Below, piece after piece: positions 30,375 through 38,675 of a stretch of DNA of 64,000 nt. The stretch is from positions 1,798,001-1,862,000 of the forward strand of contig NZ_CP023559.1 of assembly GCF_003006155.1 (NCBI RefSeq). Reading direction: 5' to 3'. The DNA is from Salinicola tamaricis. Its GTDB lineage: Bacteria > Pseudomonadota > Gammaproteobacteria > Pseudomonadales > Halomonadaceae. Under the pieces are notes generated by a model, which saw nothing but the letters and a program-made list of their open reading frames with translations, searched no databases and had not been told where the DNA came from. How positions within the stretch are numbered: the stretch's first letter is position 1; every line of letters starts with the position of its first letter. The translations under genes and the position numbers were made by a program.

Positions 30375-30416
30375 AAAACCGCCACCCGTGCTCACGCCGG
30401 GTGGCGGTTTTTGTTT
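30375..30416 (+). terminator. terminator copy next to attR
   Basis: AAAACCGCCACC/GGTGGCGGTTTT stem followed by TTG, nearly identical to the tRNA-Arg terminator at 21962. It was presumably the original chromosomal terminator before integration. Confidence 0.8.
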
Positions 30417-30455
30417 GTGGCGTGCAGGGCGCGTCGCAGCGAGTTCGACGCACTC

Positions 30456-31154
30456 TCAGTGATCGTCGAGCGCAAAGGCCAACCCCATCTCCACGTGCAG
30501 TGCGGTGGTGTCGTAGAGCGGCAGGGCGCTGTCCTGCGCGCGCAGCAGCAGGGCGATTTCGGTGCAGCCAAGGATGATCGCGCGGGCGCCGCGGGCGTGC
30601 AGGTTGGCGACGATCTCGCGATAGCGCGCGCGGGAGTCGTCGTTCACGACGCCCTGCACCAGCTCCTCGAAGATGATGCGGTGGATCGCCTCGCGCTCGT
30701 CCTCTTCGGGGATCAGGCAGTCGATGCCGTAGCGCTCGCTGAGGCGTTCACGGTAGAAGGGCTGTTCCATGGTGAAGCGCGTGCCCAGCAGCCCGACCTG
30801 GTCGATGCCATCCGCCGCCAAGCGTTCGCCGGTGGCATCGGCGATGTGCAGCAGCGGAATGTTCAGCGCCGTCTCGATCGCTGGGGCGACCTTGTGCATG
30901 GTGTTGGTGGCCAGCAGCAGGCACTCGGCGCCGGCGGCTTCCACGCGTGCTGCCGCTGCGGCGAGCCGTTGCCCCGCTTCTTCCCACTGACTGCTGCGCT
31001 GGAGCGCTTCGATCTCGGCAAAGTCGATGCTCACCAGCGCGATCCTGGCCGAGTGGTGCCCGCCCAGGCGCTGGCGCACGCCTTCATTGAGCAGGCGATA
31101 GTAGCTCTGGGTCGATTCCCAGCTCATGCCGCCGAGTACGCCGATTGTCTTCAT
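30456..31154 (-). CDS. aspartate/glutamate racemase family amino-acid racemase (YgeA-like)
   Basis: The 232-residue protein begins MKTIGVLGGMSWESTQSYYRLLNEGVRQRLGGHHSARI and has the paired catalytic cysteines in AECLLLATNTMHKVAP-type and RAIILGCTEIALLL segments. In the first the Cys position reads Thr (LATNTMH), as in YgeA-type racemases, while the second keeps Cys. PLP-independent amino-acid racemases interconvert D- and L-amino acids. It is the first chromosomal gene past attR. Confidence 0.9.
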   Translation of the reverse strand: MKTIGVLGGMSWESTQSYYRLLNEGVRQRLGGHHSARIALVSIDFAEIEALQRSSQWEEAGQRLAAAAARVEAAGAECLLLATNTMHKVAPAIETALNIPLLHIADATGERLAADGIDQVGLLGTRFTMEQPFYRERLSERYGIDCLIPEEDEREAIHRIIFEELVQGVVNDDSRARYREIVANLHARGARAIILGCTEIALLLRAQDSALPLYDTTALHVEMGLAFALDDH

Positions 31155-31183
31155 GGTTTCCTCCGTGTCGGCCAGACACTACA

Positions 31184-31582
31184 TCATCGATGATGACGTG
31201 ACGCCAGTGTGGTCGCGAGCGGCGGCGTTTCGGGCGGGACCCGAGGGCTGGAGCGGCGTGCGATGATGAGTTCGCGCACACGGTCTGCGATCCACGCCTT
31301 GGCGTGGCGTGCCAATGTGAAGCGGTGGTCGATGACGATGATGGCATGGTGCCGGCTGGGCACATAGAGCGCCGGCTGATAGACCCCGGCAGATGACGTG
31401 GACTGGCGATACGCGCAGTAGACCGTATCGATGTCGGGAATACCGGCGCGACAGATATGCCCATCGTAGATTGTGCCTGTCTGCCGGCCGGCATAGTGAA
31501 AACACTGCGGCGGTAGTGGCACCTCGAACCGCAGCCAGTCTTCATCCAGCACCAGCGTGTCTTTGCAGCGAAAACGGATCAT
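31184..31582 (-). CDS. hypothetical protein possibly under the CI-like repressor
   Basis: The 132-residue protein (MIRFRCKDTLVLDEDWLRFEVPLPPQCFHYAGRQ...) has no motif I recognise, no signal peptide and no membrane segment. A TGTACTAATAGTACA palindrome lies 65 bases before its start. The same pattern occurs twice in the CI/Cro intergenic region, so the gene may belong to the repressor's regulon. ACCTGAATCAGGT at 31601-31613 is a second palindrome in its upstream region. Confidence 0.55.
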   Translation of the reverse strand: MIRFRCKDTLVLDEDWLRFEVPLPPQCFHYAGRQTGTIYDGHICRAGIPDIDTVYCAYRQSTSSAGVYQPALYVPSRHHAIIVIDHRFTLARHAKAWIADRVRELIIARRSSPRVPPETPPLATTLASRHHR

Positions 31583-31646
31583 GGCGCCCTCGTGATCAAC
31601 ACCTGAATCAGGTCGCGCGACGGAGTCGATGGGTTATTACTGAAAG

Positions 31647-31661
31647 TGTACTAATAGTACA
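31647..31661. promoter_or_regulatory. candidate operator TGTAC-N5-GTACA
   Basis: TGTACTAATAGTACA is a perfect palindrome around a 5-base spacer, identical in its arms to the sites at 32345-32359 and 32369-32383. It is placed upstream of the 132-residue gene. Confidence 0.6.
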
Positions 31662-31832
31662 TATTAAAAGTACTAGAAGTTCAATCTATTTTGGCGACGT
31701 CGGCGAAGCTGTTGGAAACCGTGCCGTGAAGGGCGGCTTGAAGGGCGTCGTGAAAGCTGTCGGAACAGGCGGTGTGAAAGATCGCGTCAGGACACTAGGG
31801 TGATCTGCCGTAGCACGGCTATGTCTTCAGGA

Positions 31833-32319
31833 TCAGGCGTCAGGGTCAGGGTCGGAATCGATATCGTCATGCAGCTCAGTGGCGCTCTGGCCGGTACGCC
31901 GCAGGCGCTGTACCAGTTGCTCCAGCAGCAGCAGGTCGGCGTCTTCCAGCTCGCCGGCCTGCACCGCCGCTTCGATCAGCGACAGTGTCTGTGCGGCGCG
32001 CACCGGCGATGGCTCGGCGACTCGCAGCGTGTTAACAGGGGGACGTGGATACTCTGCCCTCGCGCTCCTCCTCATCGCGCAGCATGCGGCCCTGGCCGTA
32101 GTCCAGCCACGCCTCGCGTACGCCCAGCCAGCGTGCCAGCGCCACCTTCTTGGCGTGGCTCGGGCGCGCTTCACCGTTGATCCACTTGCTGGCCGCCTTG
32201 GGGGTCACGCGCACGGCCTGGGCTAGGCGAGCGCCCATTCCGTGGCCGTCCTTGCCTGCATGACGGAGTGCTTCGAGCAGACGGGCGCTGAAGTCGTCCC
32301 GATGATCAGTGTGAACCAT
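31833..32319 (-). pseudogene. XRE/CI-like phage repressor, frameshifted as sequenced
   Basis: The N-terminal part is a lambda-repressor-type helix-turn-helix (FSARLLEALRHAGKDGHGMGARLAQAVRVTPKAASKWINGEARPSHAKKVALARWLGV). Near 32050 the frame changes, and a helical tail follows (RAAQTLSLIEAAVQAGELEDADLLLLEQLVQRL...) to the stop at 31833. There is no LexA-type autocleavage domain. Reconstructed size is about 162 residues. It is divergent from a small Cro/YdaS-like protein, the layout of a lysogeny switch, but no other prophage genes are nearby. Confidence 0.8.
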
Positions 32320-32344
32320 AGGTTCAATAGTCGCACCGCTTGAA

Positions 32345-32383
32345 TGTACTTTCAGTACCTGATATGTCTGTACCCAAAGTACA
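32345..32383. promoter_or_regulatory. two operator sites in the CI/Cro intergenic region
   Basis: TGTACTTTCAGTACC (32345-32359) and TGTACCCAAAGTACA (32369-32383) are TGTAC-N5-GTAC(A) palindromes with starts 24 bases apart, between the divergent repressor and Cro-like genes. A third perfect site is at 31647. They are natural binding-site candidates for the repressor pair. Confidence 0.7.
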
Positions 32384-32400
32384 CGCTCAGCGAGGGTGCC

Positions 32401-32745
32401 ATGAGTGCCATTCGATTTGCGGTGGAACGGGTGGGCGGGGTGTCGCGCTGCGCGCGAATTTGCCGGGTCTCGCCTTCCGCGGTGTGCAAGTGGCTGCGCC
32501 GCGATTGCCTGCCGCGTACGGAGTACACCGGTGAGACGTGCCACGCACAGCGCATGGCCACGGCCAGCGAGGGGGCGTTCAGCGCAGCCTGGCTGCTGGC
32601 GCATGCCCGGCCCGAATCGTCATCCGGTCAGGTGCACGAAAAGTCGGGCAATCGGGTGGCTGATGCGATGCTGGAACAGGAAAAAAGGGCGCAAAAAAGC
32701 CCAGCCGAAGCCGGGCAACATTCAGACCATGAGTCGTTATCATAA
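32401..32745 (+). CDS. Cro/YdaS-like small DNA-binding protein
   Basis: The start at 32401 gives a 114-residue protein opening MSAIRFAVERVGGVSRCARICRVSPSAVCKWLRRDCLPR, the helix-turn-helix of the YdaS/Cro group of phage switch proteins. An earlier in-frame ATG at 32344 would run through the operators and is less likely. The C-terminal part is Glu/Lys/Ala-rich. Divergent from the CI-like repressor. Confidence 0.75.
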   Translation: MSAIRFAVERVGGVSRCARICRVSPSAVCKWLRRDCLPRTEYTGETCHAQRMATASEGAFSAAWLLAHARPESSSGQVHEKSGNRVADAMLEQEKRAQKSPAEAGQHSDHESLS

Positions 32746-33050
32746 CGACCGGCCGGTATCAGTTAAAATACAAATAGCCAATGAGGCGATACGTTTTTTG
32801 AGAGCGTCTTTATCGTATGGCTTCGCCGCAAGGGTTGATGGCTCGGGTTTATCGCACCATAGGGTGGGTTTTTATCAGCGCACAATCTTCTGTGTTTACT
32901 TGTTTAGATGATTGTGTGTTTAGCGTGGTTCCCTAAGGGGATTGCGCGGGGGTGCAGGCCAATCGAGGGTTGATGATGCTGATTTCCTGAGAGATCACTG
33001 GGTTGCTGAGAAGGCGATGAATCAACCGGCGCTGCAATATCCTGCCGAGT
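32746..33050. other. intergenic stretch without a recognised feature
   Basis: No gene-like frame, tRNA or convincing terminator is seen here. It leads into the dispersed repeat at 33051. Confidence 0.4.
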
Positions 33051-33199
33051 GCTAGGCTTTGTACGAAAACTACCTGCGCTCGGCAATACGGCGTTAAAAA
33101 TCGGCTCAAAATGCTCATTTACACCCCGTAAACTCCGCGTTTTCGCCGATTTTTGCCTTGTCTTGCCTTCGCTCGCTGACTTTTCGTACAAACCCTAGC
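33051..33199. repeat. dispersed terminal-inverted-repeat element, copy 2 (type B ends)
   Basis: The 149-bp unit is bounded by GCTAGGCTTTGTACGAAAA and, at the right, the complement of GCTAGGGTTTGTACGAAAA (one mismatch in 19). The core CTGCGCTCGGCAATACGGCG and CTCATTTACACCCCGTAAAC are shared with the other copies. Its end sequences differ from copies 1 and 4. Confidence 0.9.
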
Positions 33200-33366
33200 G
33201 AGAAAGCGATAGCGGCAAGGCCAATTGTCTATCGCGGCAGGGCGGTATGGACCCGTTGCGGGCCGCGCCTTCGGGGCAAGAAAGCAGGCCGCTGGTGATC
33301 GATCGCAGACTTTTTGCCGGCGCTATAGGCTTGGCCAAGGGCCCATCGCATCTTCGCTGTATAAAC

Positions 33367-33395
33367 GCAAAACCGCCGGCACTGGGCCGGCGGTT
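33367..33395 (-). terminator. terminator of the small exported protein gene
   Basis: AACCGCCGGC and GCCGGCGGTT form a 10-bp stem. On the minus strand it is followed by TTTTGCGTTT, about 30 bases after the stop codon of the gene ending at 33428. Confidence 0.75.
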
Positions 33396-33427
33396 GGTCT
33401 TGCGATAAGCCGTGTCGACGTATCGAT

Positions 33428-33790
33428 TTACAGGCTGGTGAAGCTCACGTTGCCGCTGTCCTGCCCGGTCTGGTTGGCGTTGATCAGCGCCTGGGCGGCG
33501 GCGGCGCTGTGGCCTTGGGCGACCAGGGCGCTACCGCCAGCCGGGATCTGGGTCGAGAGCTGGGTCTCTTCGGCCACGTTTTGCAGCGCCTGATCGGCGG
33601 CGGCGCTGTGGCCACCGCTCACGGTGTCGACGCGGTTGGCGGTCGGCAGCGCTTGATACTGGGCCGTCTGCTGGGTGTTGAGCGGCTCGCTCTGCTGCTC
33701 GAAGATCTGCTCGTTGATGAAGCTGTTGGCCTGGGCGGCAGCCGGCAGAGCAACGGCGAGTGCGACGGCGGCGAGAATACGTGCTTTCAT
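33428..33790 (-). CDS. small exported protein with internal GHSAAAxQAL repeat
   Basis: The 120-residue protein starts MKARILAAVALAVALPAAAQANSF, a clear Sec signal peptide. The mature part contains two copies of a ~20-residue unit (SGGHSAAADQALQNVAEETQ and AQGHSAAAAQALINANQTGQ). It is rich in Gln, Ala and Asn, without cysteine. No family is recognised; it is probably periplasmic. A GGAGGTAAC site precedes the start at 33790, and a strong terminator follows, so it is a single-gene unit. Confidence 0.75.
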   Translation of the reverse strand: MKARILAAVALAVALPAAAQANSFINEQIFEQQSEPLNTQQTAQYQALPTANRVDTVSGGHSAAADQALQNVAEETQLSTQIPAGGSALVAQGHSAAAAQALINANQTGQDSGNVSFTSL

Positions 33791-34093
33791 GGTGTTACCT
33801 CCAATCATATCGTTGTGTGACCTGCCATTCCGTGGTGGTCACCCCTTGCGGGTCGTCGCTTGGCGACGTCGGAATCGGCGCTGGGCCGTTTCCGGGGGGC
33901 GGCTCCTTGCCCCCGACCGTTGACGACAGTATGGAGACGGGTACGTTAGTCTGCTAATCACGTCTGCCGAATTCGATTATCGATGCGATTGATACGAAAG
34001 TCGCAACTCGCTGCGCCCTGACCTTGCGCGGGCGCGCCGGCACGCTAGGATGGGCCGCGACCGCCCGCCCACGCACTCTCAGGAATCTGCCCC

Positions 34094-34778
34094 ATGTCTT
34101 CACGCCCTTCCGCCGCTGATCCGAGCGCTGAGCCTCACGCCAACGTGGGCGAGGTGGCTTATCTCCGCGTGTCGCGGGTCACCGATATCGGCGCCTTCCT
34201 GAACTGGGGCCGGCCCAAGGAGCTCTTGCTGCGCGTTTGGCGAGCAGCGTTTTCGCCCCGACGAGGGCAAGCGCGTGCTGGTGATGATCTACGTCGACGA
34301 CCGCATGCGGCCGGTGGCGAGCATGAAGCTCGACCGCTTCCTGCAGGATGAGTCCGAGGGGTTGGCGGCGGGTGACGCCGTATGGCTGACCATTGCCGAT
34401 CTCACCGATCTGGGCGCCAAGGCGGTGGTCAATCACCGTTTCTGGGGCCTGCTCTATCACGATGACATCAGCCGCCCGCTGCGCCGGGGCGACAGTGTCC
34501 AGGGCTATGTGAAGCGGGTGCGCGAGGATGGCCGGCTCGATCTCTCGCTGCTGCCGCCGGGGGCGGCGCGGATCGACGTGGTGGGCGAGAAGATCCTTGC
34601 CGAACTGGCTCGACACGACGGCTTCCTGGCGCTCGGCGACAAGAGCCCGGCGGAGACGATCAAGGCCCGCCTCGGCGTCAGCAAGAACGCCTTCAAGCAG
34701 GCCATCGGCCGCCTCTACAAGCAGCGCCGGATCGTGATCGAGGACGACGGCATCCGGCTGCGCGCGGACGCCGAGTGA
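34094..34778 (+). pseudogene. S1-domain RNA-binding protein (CvfB/YitL-like), frameshifted as sequenced
   Basis: The protein starts with an S1-like module (NVGEVAYLRVSRVTDIGAFLNWGRPKELLL). The frame breaks near 34235 and continues FGEQRFRPDEGKRVLVMIYVDDRMRPVASMKLDRF. A second S1-like unit (GDSVQGYVKRVREDGRLDLSLLP) and a C-terminal winged helix (KARLGVSKNAFKQAIGRLYKQRRIVIEDDGIRL) follow. This is the CvfB/YitL layout; members bind RNA and affect virulence or stress genes in Gram-positives. A type-B repeat begins three bases after its stop. Confidence 0.85.
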
Positions 34779-34780
34779 GT

Positions 34781-34923
34781 TAGGCTCTGTACGAAAACTA
34801 CCTGCGCTCGGCAATACGGCGTTAAAAATCGGCTCAAAATGCTCATTTACACCTCGTAAACTCCGCGTTTTCGCCGATTTGCCTTGTCTTGCCTTCGCTC
34901 GCTGACTTTTCGTACAAACCCTA
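34781..34923. repeat. dispersed terminal-inverted-repeat element, copy 3 (type B ends)
   Basis: The 143-bp unit is bounded by TAGGCTCTGTACGAAAA and the complement of TAGGGTTTGTACGAAAA. Its core is almost identical to copy 2 at 33051. It starts just after a stop codon. Confidence 0.9.
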
Positions 34924-34937
34924 GGTGGCGCTGTGTC

Positions 34938-35714
34938 TTAGCGCCATTCCGCTAGCCAATCCAGACCCGCTTCGGTCTCCCCCCTCGGCCGATATTCGCA
35001 GCCCAGCCAGCCGGTATAGCCCGCGGCATCGAGCTGGGCGAACAGCCAGGGGTAGTTGACCTCGCCGGTGTCCGGCTCGTGGCGTTCCGGCACCCCGGCG
35101 ATCTGAATGTGGCCGACCCCGTCACGATAGCGCTGGTAGGTCTTCCAGATGTCTCCGTCCATGATCTGGGTATGGTAGAAATCCATCTGCACCTTGACGT
35201 TGGGCTCGCCGAGTTCGGCGAGCAGCGCATGCCCCTCGGCCTGATGATTGAGGAAGTAGCCCGGCATGTCGCGGGTGTTGATCGGCTCGATCAGCAGCGT
35301 GCGCCCCTGTTCGGCCAGCTTGCGCGCGGCGAAACGCAAATTCTCAAGATAGGTCTCGCGCATCGCCTGGTGTGATACGCCCTCCGCCACCAGCCCGGCC
35401 ATGGCGTGCAGCTGGGTGCAGCCGAGTGCCTCGGCGTAGCGCAGTGCGGTGTCGACGCTGGCGCGGAACTCCGCTTCGCGCCCCGGCAGCGCGGCCAGGC
35501 CCCGCTCACCGGCTTCCCAGTCTCCCGGCGGTAGATTGAACAGTACCTGGGTCAGTCCGTGGCGCTCGAGCGCATCGGCGATGTCTGCCGGTTCGCAGGC
35601 ATAGGGGAACAGGAACTCGACCCCGGTGAAGCCGCACTCGGCGGCGCGGGCGAAGCGCTCGAGAAACGGCACCTCGTTGAACATCATGCTCAGGTTGGCG
35701 GCAAAGCGTGGCAT
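34938..35714 (-). CDS. otnI: 2-oxo-tetronate isomerase / hydroxypyruvate isomerase family protein
   Basis: The 258-residue TIM-barrel isomerase starts [39 protein letters not shown] and ends [40 protein letters not shown]. This is closer to E. coli YgbM/OtnI than to Hyi. OtnI isomerises 2-oxo-tetronates in D-threonate/erythronate breakdown. Metal and catalytic residues Glu ([14 protein letters not shown]) and the late GCEY Glu are present. It is last in the minus-strand group with ltnD and gntR. A hydroxypyruvate isomerase remains possible. Confidence 0.85.
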   Translation of the reverse strand: MPRFAANLSMMFNEVPFLERFARAAECGFTGVEFLFPYACEPADIADALERHGLTQVLFNLPPGDWEAGERGLAALPGREAEFRASVDTALRYAEALGCTQLHAMAGLVAEGVSHQAMRETYLENLRFAARKLAEQGRTLLIEPINTRDMPGYFLNHQAEGHALLAELGEPNVKVQMDFYHTQIMDGDIWKTYQRYRDGVGHIQIAGVPERHEPDTGEVNYPWLFAQLDAAGYTGWLGCEYRPRGETEAGLDWLAEWR

Positions 35715-35764
35715 GGCGTGGCTCTCTCGTCGGTTCAGCTAGCTCTCGGTGAGATCGTTTCTTT

Positions 35765-36718
35765 TCAGCTAGGGTCGTTGGCGGCGCTGCCGGGCAGGCT
35801 GATGCCCGGATAGACCTTGACCACCGCCGAGTCGTCCTCGCGCCCCAGCCCCTGGGCGGAGGCGAGGGTGAACTGGTTGAGCGCCTGGGCGGTCAGCGGC
35901 AGCGGGAACTTGTCGCGATGGGCGGTATCGTGAACGATCCCCAGATCCTTGACGAAGATATCCACTGCCGAGTGCGGGGTGTAGTCGCCAGCCAGGATAT
36001 GCGGCACCCGGTTCTCGAACATCCAGGAGTTGCCGGCGCTCTGGGTGATCACCTCGTAGAGGGTCTGCGGGTCGCAGCCGCCGCGAATGCCGTAGGCCAT
36101 CGCCTCGGCAGCGGCGGCGATATGCACGCCCGCCAAGAGCTGATTGACCAGCTTCACCTGGGAGCCCTGGCCGAGCTCGTCGCCGAGCCGGAACACCTTG
36201 GCCGCCAGCGCATCGAGCACCGCGCCGGCGCGTGCGTAGAGTGCCTCGGGGCCGGAGGTCATCATCGTCAGTTGGCCCTGAGCGGCCTTCACCGAGCCGC
36301 CGGAAATCGGCGCGTCGAGCAGTTGGATGTCGTGGGCGGCGAGCGCCGCACCGAGGTCGCGCACCGCTTCCGGGGCGCAGGTGGCACACGAGATCACCAC
36401 GCTGCCCGGGGCGAGGCCGCCCTGCGCCTGCACCAGCCCGGTATCGCCGAACAGCGCGTCACGCGTCTGCGCGGCATTGACCACCACGGTGAGCACGATC
36501 TCGACCTCGGCGGCCATCTCGGCCGGCGTGGCGACGGCGTGGCCACCGGCGGCGGCGAACTGCTCGCGGGCCTCCGGGCGCAGGTCGCAACCCCAGGTCT
36601 CGAAGCCCGCCTTGACCAGCGAGGTGGCCATGCCCATGCCCATCGAGCCTAGCCCGATCAGGCCGACCTTGGGGCTGACGCCGGTGCCGGCACCGCTGGT
36701 GGGGGTGTGCTGTGTCAT
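35765..36718 (-). CDS. ltnD: L-threonate dehydrogenase (beta-hydroxyacid dehydrogenase family)
   Basis: The 317-residue protein has an N-terminal NAD site (VGLIGLGSMGMGMATSLVKAGF), the substrate motif LLDAPISGGSVKAAQGQL, the catalytic Lys (GSQVKLVNQLLAGVHIAAAAEAMAYG) and the LtnD-like NSWMFENRVPHILAGDYTPHSAVDIFVKDLGIVHD. LtnD oxidises L-threonate to 2-oxo-L-threonate. It is between gntR and otnI. The kinase (otnK) and decarboxylase (otnC) that complete the pathway are not in the window. Confidence 0.9.
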   Translation of the reverse strand: MTQHTPTSGAGTGVSPKVGLIGLGSMGMGMATSLVKAGFETWGCDLRPEAREQFAAAGGHAVATPAEMAAEVEIVLTVVVNAAQTRDALFGDTGLVQAQGGLAPGSVVISCATCAPEAVRDLGAALAAHDIQLLDAPISGGSVKAAQGQLTMMTSGPEALYARAGAVLDALAAKVFRLGDELGQGSQVKLVNQLLAGVHIAAAAEAMAYGIRGGCDPQTLYEVITQSAGNSWMFENRVPHILAGDYTPHSAVDIFVKDLGIVHDTAHRDKFPLPLTAQALNQFTLASAQGLGREDDSAVVKVYPGISLPGSAANDPS

Positions 36719-36753
36719 GTCTTTTCTCCTTGTCTGTCTTTGGCTTGCGTTGT

Positions 36754-37506
36754 TTATTCCGGCGCGCCCGGGCGCTGAGCCTGGACGCGCGCGATCAGAT
36801 CCTCGGGTGCCTGGCGCAGACGCACCTCGGCGTGTTCCAGGTGGCGCGCGGCGGCCTGCGCCGCGGCTTCGGGGTCGCCGGCGGCGATCGCGTCGACGAT
36901 CGCCTGGTGCTCGGCGACCACCTGCTGCATGAAGGTCTCGCGCAGCGACTCGTTGGTCCGCGTGACCTGGATCGCGTGGTGCAGGAAGCGGTTGTAGAAG
37001 TCGAGCACCGCGGTGAAGTGGGCGTTGTGCGCTGCCTCGGCGATAGCGCGGTGAAAGGCCAGGTCCTGCTCCACGCCGGAGTGACCCGCCTCCACCGCCT
37101 CGTCGATATCCACCATGGCATTGCGGATGCGCCGTAGCTGCGAGGGCGTACGGCGGCTGGCGGCGAGCCGCGCGGCTTCCACCTCCAGCGGCCGGCGCAG
37201 TTCGAGCACTTCGATCACCGAGTCGAGATCGGAGTCGGGCAGGGCCAGACGCAAAGACACGGTCGGCGCGTCGGCGACGAAGCTGCCACTGCCGCGACGC
37301 GAGGTGACCAGGCCGGCATTACGCAGCATCGAGATCGCCTCGCGCACGACCGAGCGGCTGATGCCGAAGCGCTGGCCCAGCGCGGCTTCGGTGGGCAGGC
37401 GCTCGCCGCGGGCCCACTCACCGCTCTGGATGGCGTCGCTCAGGCGCGTGGCCACTTGCTCCGAGAGTTGCGGGCCGCGCGAGGGCGCCGAGATGTCTCC
37501 ACTCAC
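36754..37506 (-). CDS. FadR-type GntR family regulator
   Basis: The GTG at 37506 is chosen because AAGGAG lies six bases before it; an in-frame ATG further upstream is possible. The 250-residue protein has a GntR winged helix (GEWARGERLPTEAALGQRFGISRSVVREAISMLRNAGLVTSRRGSGSFV) and an all-helical FCD effector domain with conserved His residues (EQDLAFHRAIAEAAHN; HHAIQVTR; AEHQAIVDAI). It is divergent from denD and first of the minus-strand group, so it is the likely tetronate-responsive repressor. Confidence 0.93.
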   Translation of the reverse strand: MSGDISAPSRGPQLSEQVATRLSDAIQSGEWARGERLPTEAALGQRFGISRSVVREAISMLRNAGLVTSRRGSGSFVADAPTVSLRLALPDSDLDSVIEVLELRRPLEVEAARLAASRRTPSQLRRIRNAMVDIDEAVEAGHSGVEQDLAFHRAIAEAAHNAHFTAVLDFYNRFLHHAIQVTRTNESLRETFMQQVVAEHQAIVDAIAAGDPEAAAQAAARHLEHAEVRLRQAPEDLIARVQAQRPGAPE

Positions 37507-37580
37507 GGTGTGCTCCTTATACGTTGGTCGTAGCGTTGTATCGGGAAACGCCGTCATGGCGCCTGTCATAGACCCTATCC

Positions 37581-37662
37581 GACCAAAGGCGATGTTGCTG
37601 CCAAGCTTAATTTGTCAGACAAGATGCTAAATCTCAAACGCTCGCGCCATTCGCCTTTGGTC
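37581..37662. promoter_or_regulatory. operator region between gntR and denD
   Basis: TTGTCAGACAA at 37612-37622 is a perfect palindrome around one central base, similar to FadR-subfamily GntR sites. It is flanked by an outer inverted repeat, GACCAAAGGCGA at 37581-37592 and TCGCCTTTGGTC at 37651-37662. TGGTCAGACA at 37659-37668 repeats part of the central site. Binding by the adjacent GntR protein is inferred. Confidence 0.65.
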
Positions 37663-37691
37663 AGACACGGCGCTCAATTAGGAGAACCAGC

Positions 37692-38675
37692 ATGCATGTC
37701 ATCGTCACAGGGGGCGCCGGCTTTCTCGGCGCCAGACTGATCAGCCGGCTGCTGTCGGGAGAGATCGCCATCGACGGACAGCCGGTCACCCGGGTGACCT
37801 CGATCGATCTGGCCGCGTGCCCGCTCGACGATACGCGGGTCGAATCGCTGAGCGGAGATGTCGCCGACCCGGCGCTGGTGGCCTCGGCGTTCGCTGCGGA
37901 TACCGGTGCCGTGTGCCATCTGGCCGCGGTGGTGAGCGCCCAGGCCGAGGCCGATTTCGAGCTTGGTATGCGGGTCAATCTGGAGGCGACGCGCACGCTG
38001 CTCGACGCCTGCCGCGAGCGGGCGCAGCCGCTGCGGTTCCTGTTCGCCAGCTCGCTGGCGGTGTTCGGGCCGGGGCTGGCACAGCCGGTGGCCGAGGCGG
38101 TCGGCCCGCAACCGCGCTCCTCCTACGGGGCGCAGAAGGCAATCGGCGAGCTGCTGGTCAACGACTACAGCCGGCGCGGATTCGTCGACGGCCGGGTCTG
38201 CCGTCTGCCCACCATCGTGGTGCGCCCGGGCAAGCCCAATCAGGCGGCGTCGTCGTTCGCCAGCGCGATCATCCGCGAGCCGCTGGCTGGGGTCGAGACC
38301 ACCTGCCCGGTGTCCGGCGAGCTGCCGCTGTGGCTCTCATCGCCGCGCACCGTGGTCGAGAACCTGGCCCAGACGCTGGCGCTGCCGGGTGAACGGCTCG
38401 GCGCCTGGCGCACCCTCAACCTGCCCGGGATCACGGTCACGGTGAACGAGATGCTGGCGGCGCTCGAACGCAGCGCCGGCACGGCCGCGCGTGAGCGGGT
38501 GCGCTTCGTACCCGATGAACGCATCGATGCCATCGTCTCCAGCTGGCCCGGCGGGCTGGAGGTCACGCAATCGCTGGCCCTGGGCCTGCGTGCGGATGCC
38601 GACTTCGACGCCATCATCCGCGCCTACCGGGAAGACGAACTCAACGATAAATCCAATCAAGGAGTCCACCCATGA
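37692..38675 (+). CDS. denD: D-erythronate dehydrogenase
   Basis: The 327-residue short-chain (extended SDR) enzyme has MHVIVTGGAGFLGARLISRLL as NAD site and a YGAQK (Tyr-x3-Lys) catalytic motif in PRSSYGAQKAIGELLVNDYSRRGFVDGRVCRLPTIVVRPGKPN, the DenD pattern. DenD oxidises D-erythronate to 2-oxo-D-erythronate. Its stop overlaps the permease start (ATGA at 38672), so uptake and first oxidation are coupled. Confidence 0.9.
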   Translation: MHVIVTGGAGFLGARLISRLLSGEIAIDGQPVTRVTSIDLAACPLDDTRVESLSGDVADPALVASAFAADTGAVCHLAAVVSAQAEADFELGMRVNLEATRTLLDACRERAQPLRFLFASSLAVFGPGLAQPVAEAVGPQPRSSYGAQKAIGELLVNDYSRRGFVDGRVCRLPTIVVRPGKPNQAASSFASAIIREPLAGVETTCPVSGELPLWLSSPRTVVENLAQTLALPGERLGAWRTLNLPGITVTVNEMLAALERSAGTAARERVRFVPDERIDAIVSSWPGGLEVTQSLALGLRADADFDAIIRAYREDELNDKSNQGVHP

